Shown: piece after piece, positions 15,190 to 21,636 of the stretch | Layout of the letters: each line of letters opens with the position of its first letter | How positions within the stretch are numbered: position 1 is the stretch's first letter | NCBI GenBank assembly: GCA_964580155.1 | Contig: CAZOJP010000036.1 | Location: 1 to 21,841 of the forward strand | Direction: 5' to 3' | From: Intestinibacillus sp964580155 | GTDB taxonomy: Bacteria > Bacillota > Clostridia > Oscillospirales > Butyricicoccaceae | Length of the DNA stretch: 21,841 nt | Position numbers and translations under genes: made by a program | Notes under the pieces: generated by a model | The model's input: the letters and a program-made list of their open reading frames with translations, nothing else | What the model was told of the DNA's origin: nothing | Database searches by the model: none

Positions 15190-15459
15190 GCACTTTTATC
15201 GGGAATTCCGATCGCCATACATATTTTCGGAGTTTTTAACGATTCTTGTGGGTTTTCTTCCGTCGTTTTTGACATACGTGACAGATGCTCTTTTCATTCT
15301 TGCAGTTTCGGACGGTTTCCGCCTTATTTTTGCAGGTGCCGCGCGCTTTTTGCAGCATGTGCACTGTGCTTTCCGCAAAGAAATCACCGCTTTAATCGGC
15401 AAAAACAGCAGCAGAGTAAAATAACGGCGTGCGCACGCCGTTTTTCGCGCGCACACGGC
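15190..15459. other. Intergenic region with a perfect 20-bp palindrome
   Basis: I find no gene here with a ribosome binding site. The stretch is more AT-rich than its surroundings and contains the dyad noted above. AACGGCGTGC/GCACGCCGTT (15423-15442) is a perfect palindrome followed by TTT on the plus strand, resembling a terminator stem without a loop. TTGACA at 15269-15274 has no matching -10 element. Confidence 0.4.
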
Positions 15460-15494
15460 AAAAAAAGGGCGGACAGCTCGATGCCGTCCGCCCC
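15460..15494 (-). terminator. Terminator of the ECF S-component gene
   Basis: On the minus strand, GGGCGGAC pairs with GTCCGCCC around an 11-nt loop and is followed by T7. It is 12 nt after the stop codon. Confidence 0.93.
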
Positions 15495-15505
15495 TGTGCG
15501 CCTGC

Positions 15506-16093
15506 TCAGGCGATTTTTCCGAGATGCAGCTTGTCATAAACGTGCGCGGCGTCCAGTGCGCGGCGCAGTGCGGGCACAAGCGCCATCGAGACCACGACCG
15601 CGATGACGATGTTGATGCCCGAGGACACGAGCTTTACCGACTGGGCGAGGAGGGCGGGCGCAAACGCGCTGCCGCCGAGCATGAGCACCGCAATGCCCTT
15701 GACGATGTAGAATGCCGTCGAAAAGACCGAGGCGACCACGCCTGCGAGCAGATTGCGTGCGCGGTTGCGCCCCTGCGCGCCGCCTGCCCACGAGATGCCG
15801 CCGCAGATTGCGCCCATGAGGAAGAAGCGCACGAAGGTCAGCCACGCCTCCGCGACATAGTTGGGGTCGGTGAAGTCGTAGAACATCGAGCCGAGCCCGG
15901 CCGCAAGTCCGCCGCGCCAGCCGCCGAACAGCATCCCTGCAAGCAGCATGAATGCGTTTGCGAGCTTGATCATCGTCTGGCCTGCCGGTGTCGGAATTTT
16001 GACGGACAGGAACGAGGTCACGACAAACACGATCGCCGCCATAAGCGCGGTCACAACGATGTCGTATAAGCTGATTTTTTTCTTGGTTTCCAT
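15506..16093 (-). CDS. ECF transporter S component (substrate unassigned)
   Basis: A 195-residue integral membrane protein with about five to six helices after a short basic N-terminus (METKKKISLYD). The segments VTALMAAIVFVVTSFL, KLANAFMLLAGMLFGG, GGLAAGLGSMFYDF and FFLMGAICGGI follow the S-component pattern of energy-coupling-factor vitamin importers. In the family these bind a vitamin or cofactor precursor and use a shared EcfA/A'/T module, which is not in this window. The start ATG at 16093 has AAAGGGGGA upstream; the open frame continues far upstream but without a start signal. It has its own promoter, a GTATC-TTTT-GATAC dyad at the transcription start and its own terminator. No vitamin riboswitch is visible in the short leader, so the ligand stays open. 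Confidence 0.87.
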   Translation of the reverse strand: METKKKISLYDIVVTALMAAIVFVVTSFLSVKIPTPAGQTMIKLANAFMLLAGMLFGGWRGGLAAGLGSMFYDFTDPNYVAEAWLTFVRFFLMGAICGGISWAGGAQGRNRARNLLAGVVASVFSTAFYIVKGIAVLMLGGSAFAPALLAQSVKLVSSGINIVIAVVVSMALVPALRRALDAAHVYDKLHLGKIA

Positions 16094-16112
16094 GAGAAAT
16101 CCCCCTTTTGCC

Positions 16113-16159
16113 GTATCTTTTGATACTCTTAGCATACGCGCAATGTGGCCGGATGCAAA
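16113..16159 (-). promoter_or_regulatory. Promoter and operator-like dyad of the ECF gene
   Basis: On the minus strand, TTTGCA (16154-16159) and TATGCT (16131-16136) have a 17-bp spacer. The inverted repeat GTATC-TTTT-GATAC (16113-16126) falls on the predicted start site, where a repressor could act. Confidence 0.55.
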
Positions 16160-16200
16160 GTGCCAAAATGGGATTATTTCGCCATGCCAGTTTGTGGGGG

Positions 16201-17040
16201 TTATACGGGGGTGCGCGCGCGGTCGGGATGCTCGCCCGACCAGCCCGTCTGCGGCATCGCGTCCAGCGCGGCCATCTGCTCGTCGGTCAGCGCAAAGCCG
16301 GTCACCGCGCGGTTTTGCGCCATGCGCGCCGGATCGGACGACTTGGGCAGCGGCATCACGCCCTTTTGCAGCGCGTAGCGCAGGCACACCTGCGCGGCCG
16401 TCACGCCGTGCGCCTGCGCGATGCCCGCGAGGAGCGGATCGGACAGCACGCGCGCGCGGCCGAGCGGACTCCACGCCTGCGGCAGCACGTCGCAGCGCTG
16501 GCAGAACTCGACCGCTTCGATTTGGGGATAGCCCGGATGAAACTCAAGCTGATCGACCATGGGGAATATGCGCGCGCCCTCCCCGAGGTTTTCCAGATGG
16601 TGCGGCAGGAAGTTGCTCACGCCGATGGCGCGGGCGTAGCCGTCGTAGTACAGCTCCTCCAGCGCGCGCCAGGTCTCGCGGCACAGCGTGCGCCAGTCGC
16701 ACTCGAGATCGGGGCGCGGCCAGTGGATGAGGTAGAGGTCGACCTCGTCCACACCCAGCCGCTCGAGCGAGCGCGCGCACGCCTGCTTTGCGTTTTCGTA
16801 GCCCATTTCGTCCTTCCACAGCTTGGTGGCGAGGAAAAATTCGCTGCGCGGCACGCCGCTTTCGCGGATGGCGCGGCCGAGCGCGCCCTCGGTGCCGTAA
16901 AACGAGGCGGTGTCAAAGTAGCGGTAGCCCGCGTCGATTGCGGCGCGCAGCACGCGCGCGTCCTGCTCCGGCGCCGCTTGATAGGTGCCAAAGCCGACCG
17001 GCGGCAGCTCCAGCCCGTTTGCCAGTACGAACGGTTCCAT
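16201..17040 (-). CDS. Aldo/keto reductase (second copy)
   Basis: A 279-residue aldo/keto reductase with the tetrad Asp43 (YFDTA), Tyr48, Lys73 (ATKLW) and His106 (LIHWP). GVSNFLPHHLENL and the C-terminal MPLPKSSDPARM cofactor motif are present. The start ATG at 17040 follows GGGAGGG by 6 nt. It matches the enzyme at 2051-2890 in length and throughout in motif order, but many positions differ, so it is an old paralogue rather than a recent duplicate. It is divergent from truA and has its own promoter. The physiological substrate is not readable. Confidence 0.93.
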   Translation of the reverse strand: MEPFVLANGLELPPVGFGTYQAAPEQDARVLRAAIDAGYRYFDTASFYGTEGALGRAIRESGVPRSEFFLATKLWKDEMGYENAKQACARSLERLGVDEVDLYLIHWPRPDLECDWRTLCRETWRALEELYYDGYARAIGVSNFLPHHLENLGEGARIFPMVDQLEFHPGYPQIEAVEFCQRCDVLPQAWSPLGRARVLSDPLLAGIAQAHGVTAAQVCLRYALQKGVMPLPKSSDPARMAQNRAVTGFALTDEQMAALDAMPQTGWSGEHPDRARTPV

Positions 17041-17082
17041 AATAAGCCCTCCCTGCGCATATCCATATCCCTTTGTGCGCTT

Positions 17083-17149
17083 AGTATACCACGTTTGCGC
17101 GCACGCCACAATCCCCCGCATTGCGCGCGCGGTCGCGTTCTGCTACAAT
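17083..17149. promoter_or_regulatory. Divergent promoters of aldo/keto reductase (-) and truA (+)
   Basis: Minus strand: TTGTGG (17106-17111), 17 bp, TATACT (17083-17088). Plus strand: TTGCGC (17121-17126), 17 bp, TACAAT (17144-17149). The two are back to back, with the -35 boxes 9 bp apart. Confidence 0.65.
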
Positions 17150-17176
17150 ATAAAGCACAAAGAGCAGGAGGCTATG

Positions 17177-17926
17177 ATGGAAAATTTGCGTTTTACAATC
17201 CAGTATGAGGGCACGCGCTACGACGGCTGGCAGCGGCAGGGCAACACGGCGAACACGATCCAGGGCAAGCTCGAGCATGTGCTCGGCGAAATGATGGGGC
17301 ACGCGGTCGAAATCCACGGCGCAGGGCGCACCGACGCGGGCGTGCATGCGCGCGCACAGGTCGCGCATTGCAGGCTGAACACCACGCGCTCCCCGCGTGA
17401 AATCCGCGACTACTGCAACCGCTACCTGCCCGAGGACATCGCGGTGACCGCGTGCGCGCACGCGGATGCGCGCTTTCACGCGCGGCTGGGCGCGACCGGC
17501 AAGCGCTACATCTATCGGCTGTGGACGGGCGCGGTGCCCAACGTGTTTGAGCGGCGCTTTGTGTGCCCGTGGGAGCCGCCGCTCGACACGGACGCGATGC
17601 GCCGCGCGGCAGCGCAGCTGTGCGGCACGCACGACTTCCGCGCCTTTTGCTCAAACCGGCGCATGAAGAAATCCACCGTGCGCACCGTGACGCGGCTTGA
17701 CCTTGCGTGCCTCGGCGATGAGCTGCGCCTGACCTTTGAGGGCGACGGCTTCCTTTACAACATGGTGCGCATCCTGACGGGCACGCTCGTCGAGGTCGGG
17801 CAGGGCGCGCGCGATCCGGACAGCATGGCCGCGATTCTCGCCGGACGCGACCGCGCGCACGCGGGAATCACGATGCCTGCACGCGGCCTTATTCTGGATG
17901 AAGTCTTCTATTTAGCCGGAATTTAA
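17177..17926 (+). CDS. truA: tRNA pseudouridine(38-40) synthase TruA
   Basis: A 249-residue enzyme that isomerises uridines 38-40 in the tRNA anticodon stem-loop. The catalytic Asp53 lies in GAGRTDAGVHA. YEGTRYDGWQRQ at the N-terminus and the C-terminal FLYNMVRILTGTLVEVG are family signatures. Of two adjacent ATG codons (17174, 17177), the second has the better distance (5 nt) from AGGAGG. The frame upstream, inside the promoter region, is not coding. It has its own promoter. No clear terminator separates it from the pflB leader, so some read-through into pflB is possible. Confidence 0.96.
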   Translation: MENLRFTIQYEGTRYDGWQRQGNTANTIQGKLEHVLGEMMGHAVEIHGAGRTDAGVHARAQVAHCRLNTTRSPREIRDYCNRYLPEDIAVTACAHADARFHARLGATGKRYIYRLWTGAVPNVFERRFVCPWEPPLDTDAMRRAAAQLCGTHDFRAFCSNRRMKKSTVRTVTRLDLACLGDELRLTFEGDGFLYNMVRILTGTLVEVGQGARDPDSMAAILAGRDRAHAGITMPARGLILDEVFYLAGI

Positions 17927-17962
17927 CCGTTTTACCATGCACTTTTTTGTCGGAACTCACGA

Positions 17963-17991
17963 TGGACTTTGCATAGGTGCCGTGCTATGAT
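17963..17991 (+). promoter_or_regulatory. Promoter of the pfl operon
   Basis: TGGACT (17963-17968) and TATGAT (17986-17991) are 17 bp apart. The predicted start near 17998 places the riboswitch at the very beginning of the transcript. Confidence 0.6.
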
Positions 17992-18008
17992 TAAGCCATA
18001 GACAAGCC

Positions 18009-18080
18009 CCCGCGACTGACGGACAAGGTGGAAAAACCACCGGGAAACGAGGGCCTTTTTTATGCCGACCGTCTGGGCAG
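18009..18080 (+). ncRNA. ZTP riboswitch aptamer (pfl RNA motif)
   Basis: The first domain reads GCGACTGACGG, then GGTGG-AAAAA-CCACC followed by GGGAAACG. After a short linker, the second domain has CCGTCTGGGCA. These are the conserved blocks of the pfl motif, which binds ZTP/ZMP (AICAR phosphates), compounds that accumulate when 10-formyl-tetrahydrofolate is short. The 3' GGGCAG block is shared with the following terminator stem, the usual design for transcriptional control. In the family, ligand binding prevents termination. It sits in the 200-nt leader of pflB. This family was named for its association with pfl genes. Confidence 0.93.
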
Positions 18081-18113
18081 TGTCGCGATTCTTTGTCGTG
18101 ATGCTGCCTTTTT
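18075..18113 (+). terminator. Riboswitch-controlled terminator of pflB
   Basis: GGCAG (18076-18080) and TCGCGA (18083-18088) pair with TCGTGA (18096-18101) and CTGCC (18104-18108), with a TG/TG internal loop. T5 follows. The 5' arm overlaps the aptamer 3' end, so aptamer and terminator are mutually exclusive. Confidence 0.85.
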
Positions 18114-18156
18114 GTTTCCCGCAAAAACGGCAGCGCGCGGGCGGCACCCACGCACC

Positions 18157-18172
18157 GCGCCCTCCCGGGCGC
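18157..18172 (+). other. Hairpin just before the pflB ribosome binding site
   Basis: GCGCCC-TCCC-GGGCGC, a 6-bp stem ending 10 nt before AGAAAGGAA. It is not followed by T. It may stabilise the mRNA or shape access to the ribosome binding site. Confidence 0.4.
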
Positions 18173-18198
18173 ACACAGTTCAGAAAGGAAGTTTTCCT

Positions 18199-20427
18199 AT
18201 GAATGCCTGGAACACCTTTGTACGCGGCGACTGGCAAAACAGCATTGACGTCCGCGATTTTATTCAGAAGAACTATACACCCTATGACGGCGACGGCACC
18301 TTCCTCGCCGCACCCACCGCGCGCACGCGCGCGGTGCGCGACCAATTCGACGCGCTGCTGCGCGAGGAGCACGAAAAGGGCGGCGTTCTGCACATCGACA
18401 CCGACACCGTCATCACGATTGACGCCTTCGGCCCGGGCTATCTCGACCGCGACCGCGAGGTCATCGTGGGCCTGCAAACCGACAGGCCGCTCGGGCGCGC
18501 GTGCAATCCGTTCGGCGGCATGCGCATGGTGCACGACGCGTGCAAGGCCTATGGCTACACGGTTTCCCCGGAAATCGACAAGGCCTTCCGCCACCACAAG
18601 ACCCACAACGACGGTGTCTTCTCCGCCTACACGCAGGACGTGCGCGAGGCGCGCCACGTCGGTCTGCTGACCGGCCTGCCCGATGCCTACGGCAGAGGAC
18701 GCATCATCGGCGACTATCGCCGCGTCGCGCTCTACGGTGTGGATCGGCTGATTGCGGCAAAGCAGGCGGACAAGGCCGCGCTCGGCGAGGTCGCGACCAC
18801 CGAGGCGCAGATCCGCACCGCCGAGGAGCTGACCGATCAGCTCAAGGCGCTGCGCGACATGGTCGCCATGGCGGCAAGCTACGGCTTTGACATCACCCGC
18901 CCCGCGCAAACCGCCAAAGAGGCCGTGCAGTGGACGTATTTCGCCTATCTTGCAGGCATCAAGGAGCAAAACGGCGCCGCGATGAGTCTGGGCCGCGTCT
19001 CCACCTTCCTCGACATCTATTTCACGCGCGACCTCGAAGCCGGTGTGCTCACCGAAGCCGAAGCGCAGGAGATTATGGACGATTTCGTGCTCCATCTGCG
19101 CATGGCTCGCCATCTGCGCACGCCGGAATACAACGAGCTCTTCGGCGGCGATCCGATGTGGATCACCGAAGCCGTCGGCGGCATGGGCGAGGACGGCCGT
19201 CACCTCATCACGAAAAACTGCTTCCGCATGCTGCACACGCTCTACAACCTGAACCCTGCCGCCGAGCCCAACCTCACCGTGCTCTGGTCCGAGCAGCTGC
19301 CGGAAAACTGGAAGCGCTTTGTCGCGCGCGCCTCGATTGACACCGACGCGCTCCAGTACGAGAACGACGACGTGATGCGGCCCTACTTCGGCGATGATTA
19401 TGCCATTGCGTGCTGCGTTTCCGCGATGCGCGTGGGCAAGGACATGCAGTTCTTCGGCGCGCGCGCCAACATTGCAAAGCTGCTGCTCATGGCCATCAAT
19501 GGCGGCCGCGATGAAATTAAGCACGTGCAGGTCGGTCCGGAAATGCCGATTTACGAGGAGGAGTATCTGGATTACGACAAAATCCTCGCGCGCATGGACT
19601 TTTACCGTCCGTGGCTTGCCAAGACCTATGTATCCGCGATGAACACCATTCACTATATGCACGACAAATATGCCTACGAGAAGAGCCAGATGGCGCTCCA
19701 CGACACCGACGTGCGCCGTCTCATGGCCTTCGGCATTGCGGGCATGAGCTGCATGGCGGATTCGCTCTCCGCCATCAAATACGCCAAGGTCAAGTGCGTG
19801 CGCGATCCGGAAACCGGCATTGTGGTCGACTTCGACATCGAGGGCAGCTATCCGCAGTTCGGCAACGACGATGACCGCGTCGACGCCATCGCCTGCGAGC
19901 AGGTCGAGGCCTTCTACCGCGCTCTCACCGCCTATCCGCTTTATCGCGATGCGCAGCACACCCTGTCCATTCTCACCATCACCTCCAACGTGATGTACGG
20001 CAAAAAGACCGGCAACACGCCGGATGGCCGCCGCCACGGCGAGCCCCTCGCACCCGGCGCAAACCCGATGTCCGGACGCGATACCGCGGGCGCCCTTGCC
20101 TCCCTCAACTCGGTCGCCAAGCTCAGCTACGAATACTGCCGCGACGGCATTTCCAATACCTTTTCCATCACACCGGGCGCGCTCGGCAAGACCGAGGACG
20201 CGCGCACCGACAATCTTGTCACCATTTTGGACGGCTATTTTGCACAAAACGCGCATCACTTGAACGTCAACGTGTTGAACCGTGAAACCCTTATGGCCGC
20301 CTACAAGCATCCCGAGGATTACCCCAACCTGACCATTCGCGTATCCGGCTACGCGGTCAATTTCTACAAGCTCAGCCGCGAACAGCAGCGCGAAGTCATC
20401 TCCCGCACCTTCCACGAAGCCATCTAG
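18199..20427 (+). CDS. pflB: Formate C-acetyltransferase (pyruvate formate-lyase)
   Basis: A 742-residue glycyl-radical enzyme that converts pyruvate and CoA to acetyl-CoA and formate in anaerobic fermentation, also supplying one-carbon units. The catalytic pair Cys405-Cys406 lies in IACCVSAM, and the radical Gly717 in RVSGYAVNF, 25 residues from the C-terminus as in the family. The adjacent cysteines distinguish it from glycerol or choline lyases, which have a single Cys plus a Glu. The start ATG at 18199 follows AGAAAGGAA by 8 nt; the open frame upstream is the riboswitch leader. Its activase follows after the 38-bp repeats. Expression is probably controlled by the ZTP riboswitch. A long open frame exists on the opposite strand but is a composition artefact. 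Confidence 0.97.
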   Translation: MNAWNTFVRGDWQNSIDVRDFIQKNYTPYDGDGTFLAAPTARTRAVRDQFDALLREEHEKGGVLHIDTDTVITIDAFGPGYLDRDREVIVGLQTDRPLGRACNPFGGMRMVHDACKAYGYTVSPEIDKAFRHHKTHNDGVFSAYTQDVREARHVGLLTGLPDAYGRGRIIGDYRRVALYGVDRLIAAKQADKAALGEVATTEAQIRTAEELTDQLKALRDMVAMAASYGFDITRPAQTAKEAVQWTYFAYLAGIKEQNGAAMSLGRVSTFLDIYFTRDLEAGVLTEAEAQEIMDDFVLHLRMARHLRTPEYNELFGGDPMWITEAVGGMGEDGRHLITKNCFRMLHTLYNLNPAAEPNLTVLWSEQLPENWKRFVARASIDTDALQYENDDVMRPYFGDDYAIACCVSAMRVGKDMQFFGARANIAKLLLMAINGGRDEIKHVQVGPEMPIYEEEYLDYDKILARMDFYRPWLAKTYVSAMNTIHYMHDKYAYEKSQMALHDTDVRRLMAFGIAGMSCMADSLSAIKYAKVKCVRDPETGIVVDFDIEGSYPQFGNDDDRVDAIACEQVEAFYRALTAYPLYRDAQHTLSILTITSNVMYGKKTGNTPDGRRHGEPLAPGANPMSGRDTAGALASLNSVAKLSYEYCRDGISNTFSITPGALGKTEDARTDNLVTILDGYFAQNAHHLNVNVLNRETLMAAYKHPEDYPNLTIRVSGYAVNFYKLSREQQREVISRTFHEAI

Positions 20428-20542
20428 GCCCCTCGCCGGGGCGGGCACTGTCGCGCGCGGCGCGGGCCCCTCGCCGGGGCGGGCACTGTCGCGCGCGGCG
20501 CGGGCCCCTCGCCGGGGCGGGCACTGTCGCGCGCGGCGCGGG
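20426..20542. repeat. Tandem array of three 38-bp GC-rich units between pflB and pflA
   Basis: Units span 20426-20463, 20464-20501 and 20502-20539. They are identical except for the first base of unit 1, which falls in the pflB stop codon. Each starts GGGCCCCTCGCC, passes through GGGCACTGTC and ends GCGCGCGGCGC. GCCCC-TCGCC-GGGGC within each unit can form a 5-bp hairpin. The array fills the intergenic space up to the pflA ribosome binding site. A related inverted block is at 5725-5784. Confidence 0.93.
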
Positions 20543-20563
20543 ACGAGGAGAGGAGCGTTTTTT

Positions 20564-21262
20564 ATGCTTGGCAGAATCCATTCCATTCAAACCCTTGGCG
20601 CAGTCGACGGCCCGGGCATCCGCTTCGTAATCTTCATGCAGGGCTGCCCCCTGCGCTGCGCCTATTGCCACAATCCGGACACCTGGGACCCCTCCGCCGG
20701 CGAGCAAGTCGACGTGGACACGCTCGTGCGCCGCGCGCTGCGCTACCGTTCCTATTGGAAAAACGGCGGCGGCGTGACGGTTTCGGGCGGCGAGCCCCTT
20801 CTGCAAGCGGATTTCGTCGCCGCGCTGTTCGAACGCCTGCATGACGAGGGTGTACACACCGCCCTCGATACCGCAGGCGTGGGCAGCCTGTCCGCAGCCG
20901 AGCGCGTGCTGCGTCACACCGATCTCGTGCTCGCCGATCTCAAGTTCCTGAATGCCGCGGACTATCGCCGCTACTGTGCGGCGGATTTTACACAGGTCGA
21001 GCGGTTTTTGCAGCTCACCGCGACCATGGGTGTGCCCCTCTGGGTGCGCCACGTCGTTGTGCCCGGCCTGACCGACACCCTGCCCCAGCTGCGCGCAATC
21101 AAGGCACGCGCACAAAGCTATCCCAACTTCCGGCAGCTCGAGCTGCTGCCCTTTCACAAGCTGTGCCTGGAGAAATACGAGCGTATGGGGCTGCCCTTTC
21201 CGCTTGCCGATACCCCCGCGATGGATGCGGCGCGGCTGGAGCAATTAAAAGCACAGCTTTAA
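20564..21262 (+). CDS. pflA: Pyruvate formate-lyase activating enzyme
   Basis: A 232-residue radical SAM enzyme that installs the glycyl radical on PflB. The [4Fe-4S] motif is Cys28-x3-Cys32-x2-Cys35 (GCPLRCAYCHNPDTW), with the SAM-binding GGEPLLQ and a later VRHVVVPGLTD. No extra ferredoxin domain is present, which separates it from activases of glycerol or benzylsuccinate enzymes. The start ATG at 20564 follows GAGGAGAGGAG by about 8 nt. Despite the 136-nt gap with repeats, it is most likely co-transcribed with pflB and ends at the terminator at 21292. Confidence 0.96.
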   Translation: MLGRIHSIQTLGAVDGPGIRFVIFMQGCPLRCAYCHNPDTWDPSAGEQVDVDTLVRRALRYRSYWKNGGGVTVSGGEPLLQADFVAALFERLHDEGVHTALDTAGVGSLSAAERVLRHTDLVLADLKFLNAADYRRYCAADFTQVERFLQLTATMGVPLWVRHVVVPGLTDTLPQLRAIKARAQSYPNFRQLELLPFHKLCLEKYERMGLPFPLADTPAMDAARLEQLKAQL

Positions 21263-21291
21263 CGTTCCCCATATTCCCCTCAATCCACCGC

Positions 21292-21326
21292 AAGGCGGCT
21301 CTTTTGTAAGAAGGAGCCGCCTTTTT
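21292..21326 (+). terminator. Terminator of the pfl operon
   Basis: AAGGCGGCTC (21292-21301) pairs perfectly with GAGCCGCCTT (21314-21323) and is followed by TTT. Confidence 0.93.
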
Positions 21327-21509
21327 GCGCGTTTTTGCGCATTTTATGCGTGTTCACATATTTATTTTATACGTAATATCTATCTAAAATATTCACATTT
21401 TCTGGTCATTATTCACAAAAGTTAAAGAATGCTGAAAAACATTCTTTTTAACCATTGTTTGTAACCACCCCTGTAACCACTGTCCTGTATACTGATAGCA
21501 AGAACACAC
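21327..21509 (+). promoter_or_regulatory. AT-rich upstream region with direct repeats and a candidate -10
   Basis: The region is strikingly AT-rich. It holds TTCACA at 21353, 21392 and 21412, and a small terminator-like hairpin, AAAGAATG / CATTCTTT (21424-21447). Three direct TAACCA repeats start at 21449, 21462 and 21474, spaced 13 and 12 bp. TATACT at 21488-21493 is the likely -10, with no clear -35, so an activator binding the repeats is plausible. No gene is visible. Confidence 0.5.
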
Positions 21510-21602
21510 ACCAAGCCGTGTCAATGGCAAACCACGCCGAAAGGGTGGGACGCAAAGTCAGGAGGCTACCGCGCTACGCGCTATGCCGGTCCAACCGCCG
21601 CA
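21510..21602 (+). ncRNA. Cyclic di-GMP-I riboswitch (GEMM-I)
   Basis: The core carries the family's invariant blocks: GGCAAACC, then the P2 stem CCACGCC-GAAA-GGGTGG with a GNRA tetraloop, and GGGACGCAAAG directly after it. A second arm with a tetraloop-receptor-like stem (around GGCTACC...ATGCC) follows. In the family this RNA binds the second messenger c-di-GMP and controls motility, adhesion and surface genes. No terminator lies between it and the gene. The hairpin at 21605-21631 can mask the ribosome binding site, so control is probably translational. Confidence 0.9.
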
Positions 21603-21604
21603 GG

Positions 21605-21631
21605 ATTCCATTTCGATATGAAAAGAGGAAT
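21605..21631 (+). promoter_or_regulatory. Putative ribosome-binding-site sequestering hairpin
   Basis: ATTCC (21605-21609) pairs with GGAAT (21627-21631), and TTTC (21611-21614) with GAAA (21620-21623). The pairing encloses the AGAGGA ribosome binding site of the next gene, so it could act as the expression platform of the c-di-GMP riboswitch. Confidence 0.5.
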
Positions 21632-21636
21632 GAAAA

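Noticed and set aside
15104..15424. A 106-codon plus-strand frame with a hydrophobic middle, ending at the 20-bp palindrome
   Set aside because: No ribosome binding site at its start, which lies within the livK leader, and no promoter with both boxes. Its hydrophobicity reflects T-rich intergenic DNA.
17040..17176. A riboswitch in the short leaders of truA or the second aldo/keto reductase
   Set aside because: The gap is taken up by two divergent promoters and ribosome binding sites, with no conserved aptamer core.
20426..20542. The tandem 38-bp repeats as a CRISPR array
   Set aside because: The units abut with no unique spacers between them and no cas genes are present.
17932..20586. An 884-codon open frame on the minus strand opposite pflB
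   Set aside because: It is antisense to a certain PflB with intact catalytic residues. The translation is low-complexity Val/Ala/Gly/His/Arg, as expected from GC-rich codon bias, and has no ribosome binding site or family motif.
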